Shown piece after piece: positions 11,494 through 22,175 of a DNA stretch of 64,000 nucleotides (its first letter is position 1; each line of letters starts with the position of its first letter). The DNA lies in the NCBI GenBank assembly GCA_013423325.1, contig BLJB01000206.1, positions 38,169 through 102,168 on the forward strand, in the 5' to 3' direction. The position numbers were made by a program, and so were the translations under genes. The notes under the pieces are model-generated. The model had not been told where the DNA came from. It did not search any database and was given only the letters and a program-made list of their open reading frames with translations. The stretch comes from Usnea hakonensis. Taxonomy: Eukaryota; Ascomycota; Lecanoromycetes; Lecanorales; Parmeliaceae.

Positions 11494-13641
11494 ATGGAGG
11501 AGGAAGAGGCTACCTTTTGTGACACCTGCCGAAAAGCTGCTTCTTTTATTGATGATTACTACAAATGCCTAAAAGCCCGCTACAATGAGGAAAATCAGCT
11601 CCCTTTTTATCCAAAGGAATTAGAATTCAATGGTGGATCGATCTCACTTGGAACTTTGAAAGATTTGCAGAGCAGGATTGAGTGTACTTCATGCCAAGAC
11701 ATAGCCTGTTGTTTGGTTCAACGTGGCAGAGGATTTCTCGCTCACGACGTCTTTAGACTCATTTGGACGGGATATGGAAGTCTCCATATCGAAGATAGTA
11801 TGGCCGATCCATGTCTCGGGCTTTGGCGCTTGGAAATGCCAAATGAAGCGCATGGAGTTGGGAGACTGTTCAATCCTCAGCAAGTCAATGTCGAACTTCT
11901 GCTTCGATGGATTGCTTGCTGTCACACATCACATGGAAAACATTGTCACGACATTGTACTATCGAGCCCATTGTCTCTCATCTACCTGATTGATGTAGTG
12001 GAGGGTCGTCTGATTTCGGCGAACATAGAAACTAGATACGTGGCTCTCAGTTATGTATGGGGCGACTTCAATACCATCCAGACAACTAAACGAAATCTCT
12101 TGCAACTTCAGGAACCTGGAAGTCTTGATGTCACTAATGGTAATCTCAAGCTTGGGAAGACGATCAAAGATGCTCTACGCCTTGTTTCGCTTTTGGGTGA
12201 GAGGTATATATGGGTAGATTGCCTTTGCATCGTCCAGGATGATCTGGATTTGAAGCAAGAATCCCTGAATGCTATGGGCTTAATATATGCGAATGCATAC
12301 TTCACCATCGTGGCTGCCGAAGGGCACCATGCTGATCATGGCTTACGCGGTCTAGGGCATGGTTCTCATGACCGTTTTGTGGGCTGCAACATCATCCGAT
12401 TCCCATTCGAGACTGATGTTGTCGCTCACCGCCCTCGAGCCTGGTATCCTGAAGGCAGCCCGTGGGAGTCAAGAGCCTGGACTTTTCAGGAAGCCTTGTT
12501 TTCTCGACGACTTCTGATTTTCAATGGCACGGTTTCATGGTTCTGCAGGGCCGCTATCTGGGAGGAACATGTGAACAAGCCTACCGAAGACGTGGCGTAC
12601 TCTCCTGTGGCGAATGAAGCCACCCTTGTGCCTTTTGCTGCGCGTCTCCCGACTTGGCCAGACTTGAAGAGGTGGAGGGAAATGGTAGGGGATTTCAATA
12701 AGCGGAAGTTGACGTTCGACGAAGATATGATGGACTCTTTCGCTGGATTAAAATCGATCTTTGACGACCAATTCAGCGGCGGCATACTTTGGGGTATACC
12801 AGAGATGTTTTTCGATCATTGTATAATTTGGAAGCCCAGGGAAGTCCTTCGGCGAAGAAGGGCGTACAATCACGCACTCTGGGCAGAGTCCCTTCCAAGT
12901 TGGTCCTGGGTAGCTTGGGAAGGTGACGTCATTCTGGTCGAAAACTTCGACAGTGACCCTAAGTACGACAGTCAAGACATCCAGATCCAACCGTTGGCTC
13001 AATGGTACAAGTCAAGGGAGCCAACGTCGTCTCTCTACCCGGTCTTGAATATTGACCCTGCTTTGCGACTACACTACGTCAAACTTCAAGTGGAGCAATT
13101 ACCGACCGGATGGACTCGGGGACGGTACCCTGACGGCACTTTTCATTTCATTCATGAAACGTTACCTACCAAGCAATTCCGATATCCGATACCTCTGAAG
13201 AACGAATCGATTGAACCTTCAATTGATGAGAACGGCCGATATCTCCATTTCAAGACCCAGAGGACATGGCTCTACTTGGGAAGGGAAATAGTAGGGGATC
13301 GACATAATTCGAAAATCTGTATGGCTTGCCTGAGCGACAGCGAGGGCAAATGGGCAGGTAGTATTCGTTTAAACACATCTCGATATGAGTCACTACCAAG
13401 GGAACAATCTTTTGATCTCATTGCCTTATCTGTGGCCAAGGCCGACAATAGTGAGGAGTCCATCTATCTGGACGAGTGGAATATCCCCGAACGACCGCGA
13501 GACTCCGAGTTCTACCATTTCTATTTCGTGATGTGGGTCGAGTGGTATGCCGGAATCGCTCATCGCAAAGCCATCGGAACAGTCTACAAACCCGTTTGGG
13601 ACCGCCAGGTCCGAGAGGATATAGATGTCATACTCGGCTGA
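11494..13641 (+). CDS. HET (heterokaryon incompatibility) domain protein
   Basis: Member of the fungal HET family; some members trigger cell death when genetically different hyphae fuse, while most are untested. It has a single exon and about 715 aa from the ATG at 11494. An in-frame ATG at 11272 would add 74 residues that look like leader sequence. The N-terminal region holds Cys pairs (FCDTC, CTSCQ). The HET core follows: RYVALSYVWGD, then KTIKDAL, ERYIWVDCLCIVQDD and YANAYFTIVAAEG. Next comes the usual SPWESRAWTFQEALFSRRLL block with SWFC, and the family-type tail VMWVEW...HRKAIG. The frame is uninterrupted and key motifs are complete, so it is probably expressed. It lies next to the Helo-like/LIM gene in the same orientation. 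Confidence 0.92.
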   Translation: MEEEEATFCDTCRKAASFIDDYYKCLKARYNEENQLPFYPKELEFNGGSISLGTLKDLQSRIECTSCQDIACCLVQRGRGFLAHDVFRLIWTGYGSLHIEDSMADPCLGLWRLEMPNEAHGVGRLFNPQQVNVELLLRWIACCHTSHGKHCHDIVLSSPLSLIYLIDVVEGRLISANIETRYVALSYVWGDFNTIQTTKRNLLQLQEPGSLDVTNGNLKLGKTIKDALRLVSLLGERYIWVDCLCIVQDDLDLKQESLNAMGLIYANAYFTIVAAEGHHADHGLRGLGHGSHDRFVGCNIIRFPFETDVVAHRPRAWYPEGSPWESRAWTFQEALFSRRLLIFNGTVSWFCRAAIWEEHVNKPTEDVAYSPVANEATLVPFAARLPTWPDLKRWREMVGDFNKRKLTFDEDMMDSFAGLKSIFDDQFSGGILWGIPEMFFDHCIIWKPREVLRRRRAYNHALWAESLPSWSWVAWEGDVILVENFDSDPKYDSQDIQIQPLAQWYKSREPTSSLYPVLNIDPALRLHYVKLQVEQLPTGWTRGRYPDGTFHFIHETLPTKQFRYPIPLKNESIEPSIDENGRYLHFKTQRTWLYLGREIVGDRHNSKICMACLSDSEGKWAGSIRLNTSRYESLPREQSFDLIALSVAKADNSEESIYLDEWNIPERPRDSEFYHFYFVMWVEWYAGIAHRKAIGTVYKPVWDRQVREDIDVILG

Positions 13642-14832
13642 TCCCCAGGACAGGATTCTATGAGTCTACTCGATAGGCGCTTTTCTTCCATGATGACCAA
13701 GGAAATCTCGTTCGATAACCTTTGCTTAGGACTCTCCTCCTCGAACACCAATGGACTTTCTCTTCTGTTCTAGACAGGCTCAACCACAATTGCAACTTTT
13801 TTATTTCGACTATTGTTCGGCTGCGCGGTAGCATGATGAGTAAGTGCGGTCAGTTGCGAGCCTTTCATTTTTGTCCCAGTGGGCTCTTACGATTCCAACA
13901 TCTCCGTCTCCAATCATACCTTCCCATCCCCACCTCATCCCCTTGAGCACACATTACACAGACTATTATGCAAGATATCATAGCATTCCTACCCTCGGAG
14001 ACGGATTATACGTACGTCTTGCGCCCCAACGTAGAGCCGTGTATTCAGTAAGCACGATATCACTATTATGCAAGAGATGGCCTACTCACGGAGTATGTCT
14101 TTTCTCGCGAGTTGTCATAGCTCACGGGCAGGTATCCGTCATTAGTACATACTTACCTTCTCCACGGAGGTCTGTGATGTGACGGTCGCGTGATTTCAAG
14201 ATTTATAAAGTAGTAAATTTTTTTCTAACGAGCTACCTCTGTCACCGACTTTCCCCTTCTCATACTTCCCCAATCATTCATATCCAATCCATCGCCCTAA
14301 TCAGCAAATTTCTCTCCACCACACTCCATCCCACTCGCTCCGCCCATCATCCTTCCTCCAATTCCAAAGAACTTCACCATCAAAACGCCGTTCTTCGTCA
14401 AGACGAACGCAGACCACAACGAGAGTTATCAGACGAGCCTTGCGACATTGCAACATAGCATAGCCAATCTCGTGATGACGCGTCCCGGTCCGGCGGTAGA
14501 TATAGTGCAGTAGGTAGCCGTCTCAGCGCCGCAAATGTCAGCTCTTGAAGGTATGCAAGGCTACGAGGCACAGTCCAATGGCCAAAGGTTTACAGCACTC
14601 CATCATGCTTTGCTGGGGCTGATCGCCACCGCCGCTTACTGCGCCTTTCTTCAGCCCAATCTCATAACGGCCCCTATATTTAGTGTAGCAGCGGGTGATT
14701 GTTATTTATACTTTCGGTATCCACCCAGTATGTCTAGCGATTGCATTGTTGTCGTTCGCATCAGTGTCAAAGACTAAGGGTGAGGACTTCTGGGATGAAA
14801 CCCAAGAGCGGCAACAAGAATACTCCTTAACC
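13642..14832. other. intergenic, probable promoter of the Helo-like/LIM gene
   Basis: No supported gene. The DNA from about 14240 to 14400 is pyrimidine-rich, as in fungal promoters. A short near-repeat is visible: the 15-base core AGTGTAGCAGCGGGT near 14682 closely matches DNA near 14847 that encodes the SIAAG motif of the next gene. It may be coincidence or the trace of a partial duplication. Confidence 0.45.
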
Positions 14833-17201
14833 ATGTCGGACCCACTCAGTATAGCAGCGGGTATCGTCGGTATTGTTAAGGCTGTAGCCCAGGTCTCTAT
14901 AGTACTAACAAGGTATACGAAATCGACTCTTGGGGCCCCACAACAGGCTCAAGTAGTGCTCGCGGAGGTTAGCGACATAGGGGAAATCTTGTCGCAGCTC
15001 CAGTCATATCTACTTGGGCTGAACTCTCCCAGAAGATCGAGAGCCTCCTTGCTCAAGGTTGATAAGGTGGTGAATATCGTCAGTGGCTGCGTGCTCACAT
15101 TCTCGGAGCTTGAAAGGCTCTTGGACGAGATGAAGACGGATGACCTGGGCGTGTTAGATCGCTTGAAATGGGCAAGAAAGGTGTCGGTAGTTGCGGATCT
15201 GATCCGGAGGCTACAGAATCACAAGGCATCTCTGTCTTTGGTGCTCAATGTCTTGAATGGGTTAGTATCTAAGATATCTGCCACATTTATTGTCCGCATG
15301 GGTGCTTATGTTTGGAAGGCAAACAATGGCTGAAGCTATAGATTCGATGGAACAACTCCACGCACTCGTGGAACGATGCTATGAAGAAATGTCCACAAGA
15401 GTACGAGCGCTGGAGGTCCTAGACATCCAGAACGGAGGCGATGCAAATTGGACCTCAGTTGATGATACAGAATCCATCGCGACCATTCGCCTACACCCGC
15501 CTGATGCAAGGTATGAAGCTACCACCGATCGGCAAACAGTACACTTTGACTTTCTGCATGATCTGCAAAAGTCACGTGTGTATAGAAGAGGCCACGCGCT
15601 CCGAGGATCTGTCTTTTCGGCTTTGACGAATAGTGCGTGCTCCGTGGGATGGTCATTGCTTTCGGAAATGAGTCTGTCTGAAGTGTCCAACATTTCAGTG
15701 ATAAATCTCCCGATCACTGACGGAGAAATTTTCAATCCCCAACGATCTTCGCAGACGTGGTCAGCCAAGCCCAACGAAGGTGCCTCTGCCGGCCCATATG
15801 TAAATGATCTTAGGGGCAATCAACGTACTCAGCTTAATAAGGTCGTCCGCAAACCAGTCCCCGCAAGTAATTCTGCGATCGTTCCGGGCCGTTGGCTGGC
15901 ATCTGCCCAGACAGAAGAGCAGACTTCTTTCACGGCACGCCCTTCCTCCCGATATCGCGCAATTGAAGGTTATGATGTCCATTCCCAATTGGTGGAGCAC
16001 TACAAAAAGGAAACGCCTGTAAGCATGACGGAAGAATATGCCACGACGATTACTCAGCCACCAAAAGATGCTCTGAGTCCTTCTTCGACTTCAAAAGATC
16101 AGCCTGTTCTCTTATCACAATCTGACTACACGATAGCCGACAGTGGGACCTATCCATGTAAAAGTTGTGAAGAAATATTGGAGGAAGCAAAAATTTTCAC
16201 TCTTGGTGGACCAAGCCTCTTCCTCGTGACTTAGATACCGCTAAGCTAATGCGAAAGCAGTGGGTACCCGGGGGTATATAGAGGCCCCTCCTCGTTGCAC
16301 CACATGCGGCTTCACTATCGAACGCAACGGTCTTTTCCTCTTCGACGACGGGTCACCTGCATGCCTTAATTGTACATATAGGTGCAGCGTTTGTAAAGTC
16401 AGGGCACAAAGCCTTACCATTGTCGTGGGAACGCGGGCTTTTTGTGAGACATGTTTCGACTTCGAGTGTCGAGATTGCAAGGGGAAGATCAGGTTGAGCA
16501 ATAGCATATATCAAAGATCAGATGGGTTCTTCTGGTTGAAGTGCACCAGAAGTCCTTCCGATTTCCGGTGGCAAAAATGTGCCGAACCCGTGAAAGCAAA
16601 TATTGCTGCAGCAGTTGGGCAGGAATGTCAACCAGCGTCCAGCCAGACGCAGCGGCAAAGTTTCTCGCGGGACGACTTACCTATTGGCCTTGTTGACTCT
16701 CTTATGGAGCAAGTCGAACTCTATTGGTGTAAAGGTTGTGAAAAGGTATGATTTGTACGGACAAACTCCCGTTCAGCCATACCACCCCCTATACTTATGT
16801 CGAAATGCTAACAATTACGACATACGCTCAGATAATCGAAGAAGGGAAGGCCTTAGGATTCGGTATGTCTTCGCTTTGAACTAATATCTTTGCGAGGCTA
16901 ATATACTATTGATATGTTAGCGGACAACCGATGGCATATAAACTGTTTCCGCTGTACCACCTGCAGTAAAATCTTGGACCCCGATGAATACCACTACTTC
17001 CTTAACGACGGGTCGCTCGTCTGTAATAGATGTACCTACAGCTGCAGCGTCTGTAACAATAAGATAGAGGATCTGGCTATTCTCATAGGGGATCAGGCCT
17101 TCTGCTCAATATGCTTCAAGTGTCGGAAATGCAAAAAGAAAATTGAAGATTTCAAATACGCGAGGACTTCGCAAGGAATATCTTGTATGGAGTGTCGTTA
17201 A
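14833..17201 (+). CDS. Helo-like N-terminal domain fused to a tandem LIM-type zinc array
   Basis: Five exons fit (14833-15260, 15319-16205, 16261-16745, 16832-16862, 16921-17201), giving about 703 aa. Residues 1-145 match the fungal N-terminal domain found on STAND/NLR-like proteins (MSDPLSIAAGIVGIV; APQQAQVVLAEVSDI; VVNIVSGCVLTFSELE; HKASLSLVLNVLNG). A long low-complexity linker follows. The C-terminal part has two copies of a LIM-type double finger: copy 1 starts CKSCEEILEEAKIF and copy 2 CKGCEKIIEEGKALGF. Copy 2 keeps the WHINCFRC ligands and CSVCNNKIEDLAI. Copy 1 has lost the WHxxCF segment. No NTPase or repeat domain is present. The protein ends at ISCMECR, but MRRRRKVSLP follows out of frame, suggesting a truncated tail. 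The function is unknown; a scaffold or recognition role is inference. Confidence 0.8.
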
Positions 17202-17880
17202 TGCGAAGGCGCCGGAAAGTTTCATTGCCGGTGCTACCACCGTCAGCGGTATCGAGATATCTTTTGGGAAGATGCGAGGATTCTATAGAGGGGTCTATAG
17301 AGCGAGTGAATAAAGGCGTTCCAGCGCCAATGAGCACTGAAAAAGCACAGTGGCCGAAAGCATGATGGTACTAAAAGGGGTCCAAGATGTTCTGAGGACT
17401 CAGCAATGTAGGGCAGGGAGTGGAGCTCTTGGCCTGCAAAGTGCGAGGACTGCAGGGTGCTTCAGATTGATCATGAATCCCTAGCGCTCTAACCACTCTG
17501 GCTGTGCCCGAGAACGCCTGTGAAGCCCTTTGGGTGTCCAGTGTGACTTAATCCATCAATTAATCAAACAATCAGAGAAAGCCAATTAGATGACTGAAAG
17601 AGCATGCTCAGAGGCAGGCTCAAGGCACTGAAGCAAGCGCTCTGAGAGTATCCAGAAGTAAGCTCAAGATAGAAGCACGGATGCCTACATGCTCTGCTCA
17701 GAGGGCAAGTCGAAAAGCGTGTCGTCAGGTTAGTAATGTTGAGGATAGAGGGTAAGGAAGGAACGGATGAAATTGAGGAAAATATTGCATGCCTGCATCC
17801 GGCTTAGCGCTACGAACAGAACAACATTTCCGACTTAAGCTCCACCACCTCCCTCCCACCACCATGTCCCTCCCACCATC
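17202..17880. other. LIM gene 3' remnant and intergenic DNA
   Basis: The first about 160 bases hold an out-of-frame continuation (SLMRRRRKVSLPVLPPSA) that may be the lost tail of the LIM protein. Near 17470-17515 the minus strand has a D-arm-like GCCAGAGTGGTTAGAGCG but no T-arm, so no tRNA is called. Nothing else was recognised. Confidence 0.45.
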
Positions 17881-17884
17881 ATGA
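17864..17884 (+). promoter_or_regulatory. six-codon upstream ORF overlapping the next start
   Basis: ATG at 17864 opens a six-codon frame (MSLPPS) whose stop TGA at 17882-17884 overlaps the ATG at 17881 as ATGA. If the mRNA leader includes it, this could tune translation of the small protein by termination-reinitiation. Alternatively transcription starts downstream. Confidence 0.4.
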
Positions 17885-18360
17885 CAACAACAACAACACC
17901 AACCACCAACCCTCCAACCATCCTCATCCCCCGACACCCAACCCCCCCCCTCTCCCCCCCCCTCCACACCGCCCTCCAAACCGCCCTCCTCACTCCACCC
18001 ACCATCCGCACCCTCCGACAAACCCTCGAATCCACAACAAAAGCGCAGTCCTGGCAAGAGGCCGTGAAGCAGCGCACTCTCCAATTACTGGCGAGCAGGG
18101 AGTATTGGAGGTATGAAGATCTGGTGGGGGTGATTGTGAGGGAGGCGAGGGGTGTTGATGAGTTTGGGGATGGAGGAGGGGAGGGGGAAGTGGAGGAGGG
18201 AGAGGGAGAGGGAAAGGAGGATGTGCAGGATGGTAGGGCCAAGGGGAGGGTGGATATCAAGATTCCGGAAAAAGCAATTACGGAGGCGGCGGTCGTTGTG
18301 AAAGGTGTGTTGGTGGAGAAAGTGGAGTTGGAGGCTGAGGGGAAGGGATTCTGGGATTGA
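17881..18360 (+). CDS. small hypothetical fungal protein
   Basis: Unrecognised 159-aa protein on a single exon. The first 35 residues are Thr/Pro-rich and disordered. A helical core follows (about 40-95: TIRTLRQTLESTTKAQSW ... QLLASREYWRYEDLVGVIVRE). An acidic Gly/Glu repeat comes next (about 98-120), then a short amphipathic end with VDIKIPEKAITEAAVVVKG. The mix of low-complexity arms and a defined helical core looks like a real protein, not chance, but no family is named. It has no signal peptide or membrane segment. The start is the ATG that overlaps a short upstream frame. The opposite strand is also open because of the repeats and is judged a shadow. Confidence 0.6.
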   Translation: MTTTTTPTTNPPTILIPRHPTPPLSPPLHTALQTALLTPPTIRTLRQTLESTTKAQSWQEAVKQRTLQLLASREYWRYEDLVGVIVREARGVDEFGDGGGEGEVEEGEGEGKEDVQDGRAKGRVDIKIPEKAITEAAVVVKGVLVEKVELEAEGKGFWD

Positions 18361-18991
18361 GGCCCCGGGGGGGAGGGAATATGGCCGTCGGTGTCAAGAG
18401 TCAAGAGGACAATGGCAATTGAAGTAGTCCAGTATGGCAGGTATTCTATCCTTCATACTATGGACTTGAGAGCTACATCACAACGACATGACAGCTACGT
18501 TACAGCTACGAATACGGCGTGTGATTACGGCTCAAGAACAGTGGAAACCCACCAGAACTCTCTATGGAAGACTCGGACGTGGTTATGCATTCAAAGCGGA
18601 TACAGACCCAAGGCACGGCCGCTGGGCTGGCGGAGAGGTTGTAGGTCGGAATCAGTATCTGAAGCCAGATCGGTGCAAGCAAGAAAGAGCGAGGCTACAC
18701 TCTGAATCTGTATCTGAGAAAGAACGATACAAGCTACGAAGATGTAGAAGGTAGAGACCGTAGGACCTAGCAGAGGCACTTCGTTGGAAATCTTGAATTG
18801 GACTGAATTGCAAGTCTATGCTATGGTTACTGCAGAAGTATCTCAGGTACTCGGCAGCGTTTCAGGGGATCTCTATTATGTGCCCTGCCCCTTTCGCCGA
18901 GATGCCATCAAGTGGATGGCGCATGAACACCGTGTATGCTGTATAGTGATAAAACATCCTTTCCATCCCACATGCAAACCAGATGCTCCAC
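18361..18991. other. intergenic, no feature seen
   Basis: Convergent gap between the small protein and CDC48. It should hold both 3' ends. No motif, repeat or RNA gene was recognised. Confidence 0.5.
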
Positions 18992-21743
18992 CTAGTCGTA
19001 AAGGGAATCATCGTTACCAGCATCGCCAAACCCGTTGCCATTTCCTGCAGCATCAGCAGCTGCGTCCGCGTCTGGAAATCTGAAGAAGTTGCTGCCACTC
19101 GAATTTTTCATGCTCTGAGCAAATGCTTCGTAACGGCGAACCTCGACATCAGACACCGATCTCCTAGCTGACTGCATGGCCTCCTCGAAGTGGGCTTTGG
19201 TGAGTTCAGGTACTGGGTCCTCAGCATCGACATCCTCCTCCATCTTGACATCTTCACCAGCAGCCTCACGTTCCTTGGTTCGCTCAATATCGATAGAGAT
19301 GGATTGCTTGATAGCGAGCTTGACGGCACGCTGAGTGACGAAGCCAAGGTCGGCACCGGAGAAGCCATGAGTACGGCTCGCTATGTAGTTGATGTCGATA
19401 TCGTCAGCGATGGGAGTCTTGCGCAATTGAGCCTTGAGGATACCGATACGTGAGGTCTCGTCGGGCAGAGGAACGTAGACTAGGGTGTCAAGACGCCCCG
19501 GACGGCAGAGAGCGTTGTCGAGCTGCTCGGGACGATTTGTAGCGCCAATGACAAAGACGTTCTTTTTTGAGGTCATACCATCCATCTCTGTAAAGTGCGT
19601 TAGTAGACTGTAAGACAATTTGAATACCAGAATTAGGACTTACCTGTCAAGAGCTGGTTGACCACACGGTCAGAGGCTCCTCCAGCGTCACCGTTTGATC
19701 CACCACGCGACTTTGCGATGGAGTCCAGCTCATCAAGGAAAACAACACAGGGAGCGGCGGCCCTAGCCTTGTCGAAGATGTCTCGAATATTGCTCTCGGA
19801 CTCACCGAACCACATACTGAGCAGCTCAGGGCCTTTGATGGAGATGAAGTTGGCAGCGCACTCATTCGCGACAGCCTTGGCGAGCAGGGTCTTACCAGTA
19901 CCTGGGGGACCGTAAAATAGAACACCGCGAGACGGGGACAGGCCGAATTTGAGAAACTTCTCGGGATGGTCAACAGGATATTGGACGCTCTCGATGAGCT
20001 CGCGCTTGACATTCTCCAATCCTCCAATGTCGTCCCAGCGGACATTGGGAACTTCGACAACAGCGACTTCGCGGAGTGCAGATGGATTCGAGACACCAAG
20101 AGCGAAGCGGAAGTTCTCCATAGTAACACCGAGCGAGTCAAGGACCTCGGCGTCAATTGTGTCTTCATCCAGATCGATCAAGTCCATTTTTTCACGAATC
20201 TGCTGCATGGCGGCCTCGGAGCAGAGCGACGCCACATCAGAACCAACGTAGCCATGGGTCTCCGCAGCGATTGACTCAAGATCAACGTCTTCTCCGAGCT
20301 TCATGTTTTTGGTGTGAATTTGAAGGATTTCAAGACGGCCAGTGGGGTCTGGAATACCAATGTCGACTTCACGATCGAAACGTCCAAAACGACGAAGTGC
20401 AGGATCGATCGAATTAGGTCGATTCGTGGCAGCCATGACTACCACATTTGAGCGGGCTTTCATGCCGTCCATGAGAGTGAGAAGCTGAGACACCACACGA
20501 CGCTCGACCTCTCCGTTTGTCTTCTCGCGCTTGGGAGCAATCGAGTCGATTTCATCGATGAAGATGATGGCCGGCGAGTTCTTCTCGGCCTCCTCGAAGG
20601 CTTTGCGTAGGTTGGATTCAGACTCCCCGGCCATCTTTGACATGATTTCGGGACCATTGATCAAGAAAAAGAATGCACCAGTCTCGTTTGCAACAGCACG
20701 AGCCATCAGTGTCTTTCCGGTACCAGGAGGACCGAACATGAGGATACCGCGAGGTGGCTTGATACCAATGGACTTGAACAGCTGAGGATGTCGCAGAGGC
20801 AGCTCAACCAGCTCTCGAATCTGCGCCATCTGCTTTCGGCATCCACCAATGTCATCATATCCCACTTCGTTCAGGTTGCCCTCCTCGTCTTCACGCTGTA
20901 TGGGCTCTCCTTCGCAGTGGATGACAGTATCTTGCGCCACAATACCAAATTCGGGTGGGTCTACTTCGACGACCTTGAACTCCACTTGTCTCATGCCTCC
21001 ACGGACTGTGAATAGGTCGCCTTGTCGCACAGGTCGGTATGCTTCGCGGAAGTATGGTGCAAGGAAAACATCAAATAGAGATCCGGTCAGGCCTTCGACG
21101 GTATCAGCGATAGGTAGGACTGCTATGCGCTTGGCCTGTAACGCGTGTCAGTAACGGATTTGCTTGTTGAAACGGCAGATGGATAGCTTACATATTTGAT
21201 GTCTGGGCAAGCGTGAACAGTGACGATGTCTCCGTGCTTAACGCGAAGATTGTGGCGGACCACGCGGTTCATACGTGCAGACCCATCATCAAGATCATCA
21301 TCGGCCAATACGATGAGCACTGTATCCTTTCTCTTCTTGCCTTTCACTAAAACAGTATCACCACGGAACAGCTGTAGTGTCTCCATGGTGTTATTGGAGA
21401 GAGCGATGATCGAGTTGTCATCGTTAACCGCATCGGTAACGCTGTTGCCACCAAGTCAGTAAGGTGAGCAACGAAAGTTTAGAGGGACTGCACGTACATT
21501 AGAGAGTTGGGCTTCTTCTTTTTCTTGAGAATAGCCGTTGCTGTATCAGACTCCTGGAGCGTATTAGTGACATGTTGGATTTCCTCAGAGCTGCCTGAGC
21601 TCACCTCTTTCTTCTCAGCTCCCGAGGCATCACTGTCACAGCGTCAGCATCGCGTCAAGTGAGAGATGCAAGTAGGGTAGGGCTTACTTCAGGTTGGCCT
21701 TTACCTTGGCCTTCGACTCCACGTACTCAGGCTCCGCAGACAT
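18992..21743 (-). CDS. cdc48: Cdc48/p97 AAA+ ATPase
   Basis: Hexameric AAA+ segregase that extracts ubiquitinated proteins from membranes, chromatin and complexes for the proteasome, working with Ufd1-Npl4. The start MSAEPEYVESKAK matches the family. Order: N-domain with LFRGDTVLVKGKKRKDTV, then D1 with GPPGTGKTLMARAVANETGA (Walker A), IIFIDEIDSIAPKR (Walker B) and arginine fingers in LRRFGRFDRE. D2 follows with GPPGTGKTLLAKAVANECAA, CVVFLDELDSIAKSRGG and ALCRPGRLD. A Gly/Asp-rich tail ends in DDSLYD, the family's p97-type end. Short introns lie near 19589-19643, 21130-21195 and in the first about 300 bases; the longest exon spans about 19644-21130. All catalytic motifs are intact and length (about 820 aa) is normal. 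This is an essential single-copy gene. Confidence 0.98.
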
Positions 21744-22175
21744 GTTGAAGTTGGGTATGTGACCAAGCTTGTTGATAGTGTAGATGTAGGTTTGGTTGAC
21801 TCGGTCTTTTTGAAGATGTGGGGTGACGTGCAGAAAATTAGAAAATAGATTCAGAGGATGAGAAAGAAGGCTTTTGTAGTTGGAAGGAAGTTGTGATGTG
21901 TCGAGGATGGAACTTGTTATGGTTTCTTGTGACACACTGAGGAGTCGACAATGACCGAGAAGGACCTGAATATGAATGATGAATTATCGGCGTCCTGGCT
22001 CTTAGCGCCGGATCAATGTAAAGCCGATTCCTTAGTGCACAAAGAAACCTGTCGAACAATTTGGAAGCTGACACATCTTCATTCTTGACACAATACACAA
22101 TGAAGCGAATCTATTTGATAGCAGTATGGAATAGAGGCCACGTCGTCATGACACATTCCAAGTTCATTCGCGTAA
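21744..22175. other. intergenic, CDC48 promoter region
   Basis: The 432 bp upstream of CDC48 and downstream of the Pex11-like gene, both on the minus strand. The DNA is moderately AT-rich. The frame upstream of the CDC48 ATG is open for about 190 bases but begins with no ATG, so it is treated as leader. Confidence 0.5.

Noticed and set aside
17465..17520. tRNA-like D-arm and anticodon region on the minus strand
   Set aside because: GCCAGAGTGGTTAGAGCG resembles a tRNA D-arm, but the anticodon stem mispairs, there is no GGTTCGAATCC T-arm and no matching acceptor stem; at most a pseudo-tRNA.
17835..18404. Minus-strand frame of about 190 codons over the small protein
   Set aside because: It mirrors the low-complexity plus-strand gene; composition is Ser/Pro-rich nonsense and it has no domain.
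21744..21935. Upstream in-frame extension of CDC48
   Set aside because: The frame is open but has no ATG before MSAEPE, and Cdc48 proteins start at that Met.
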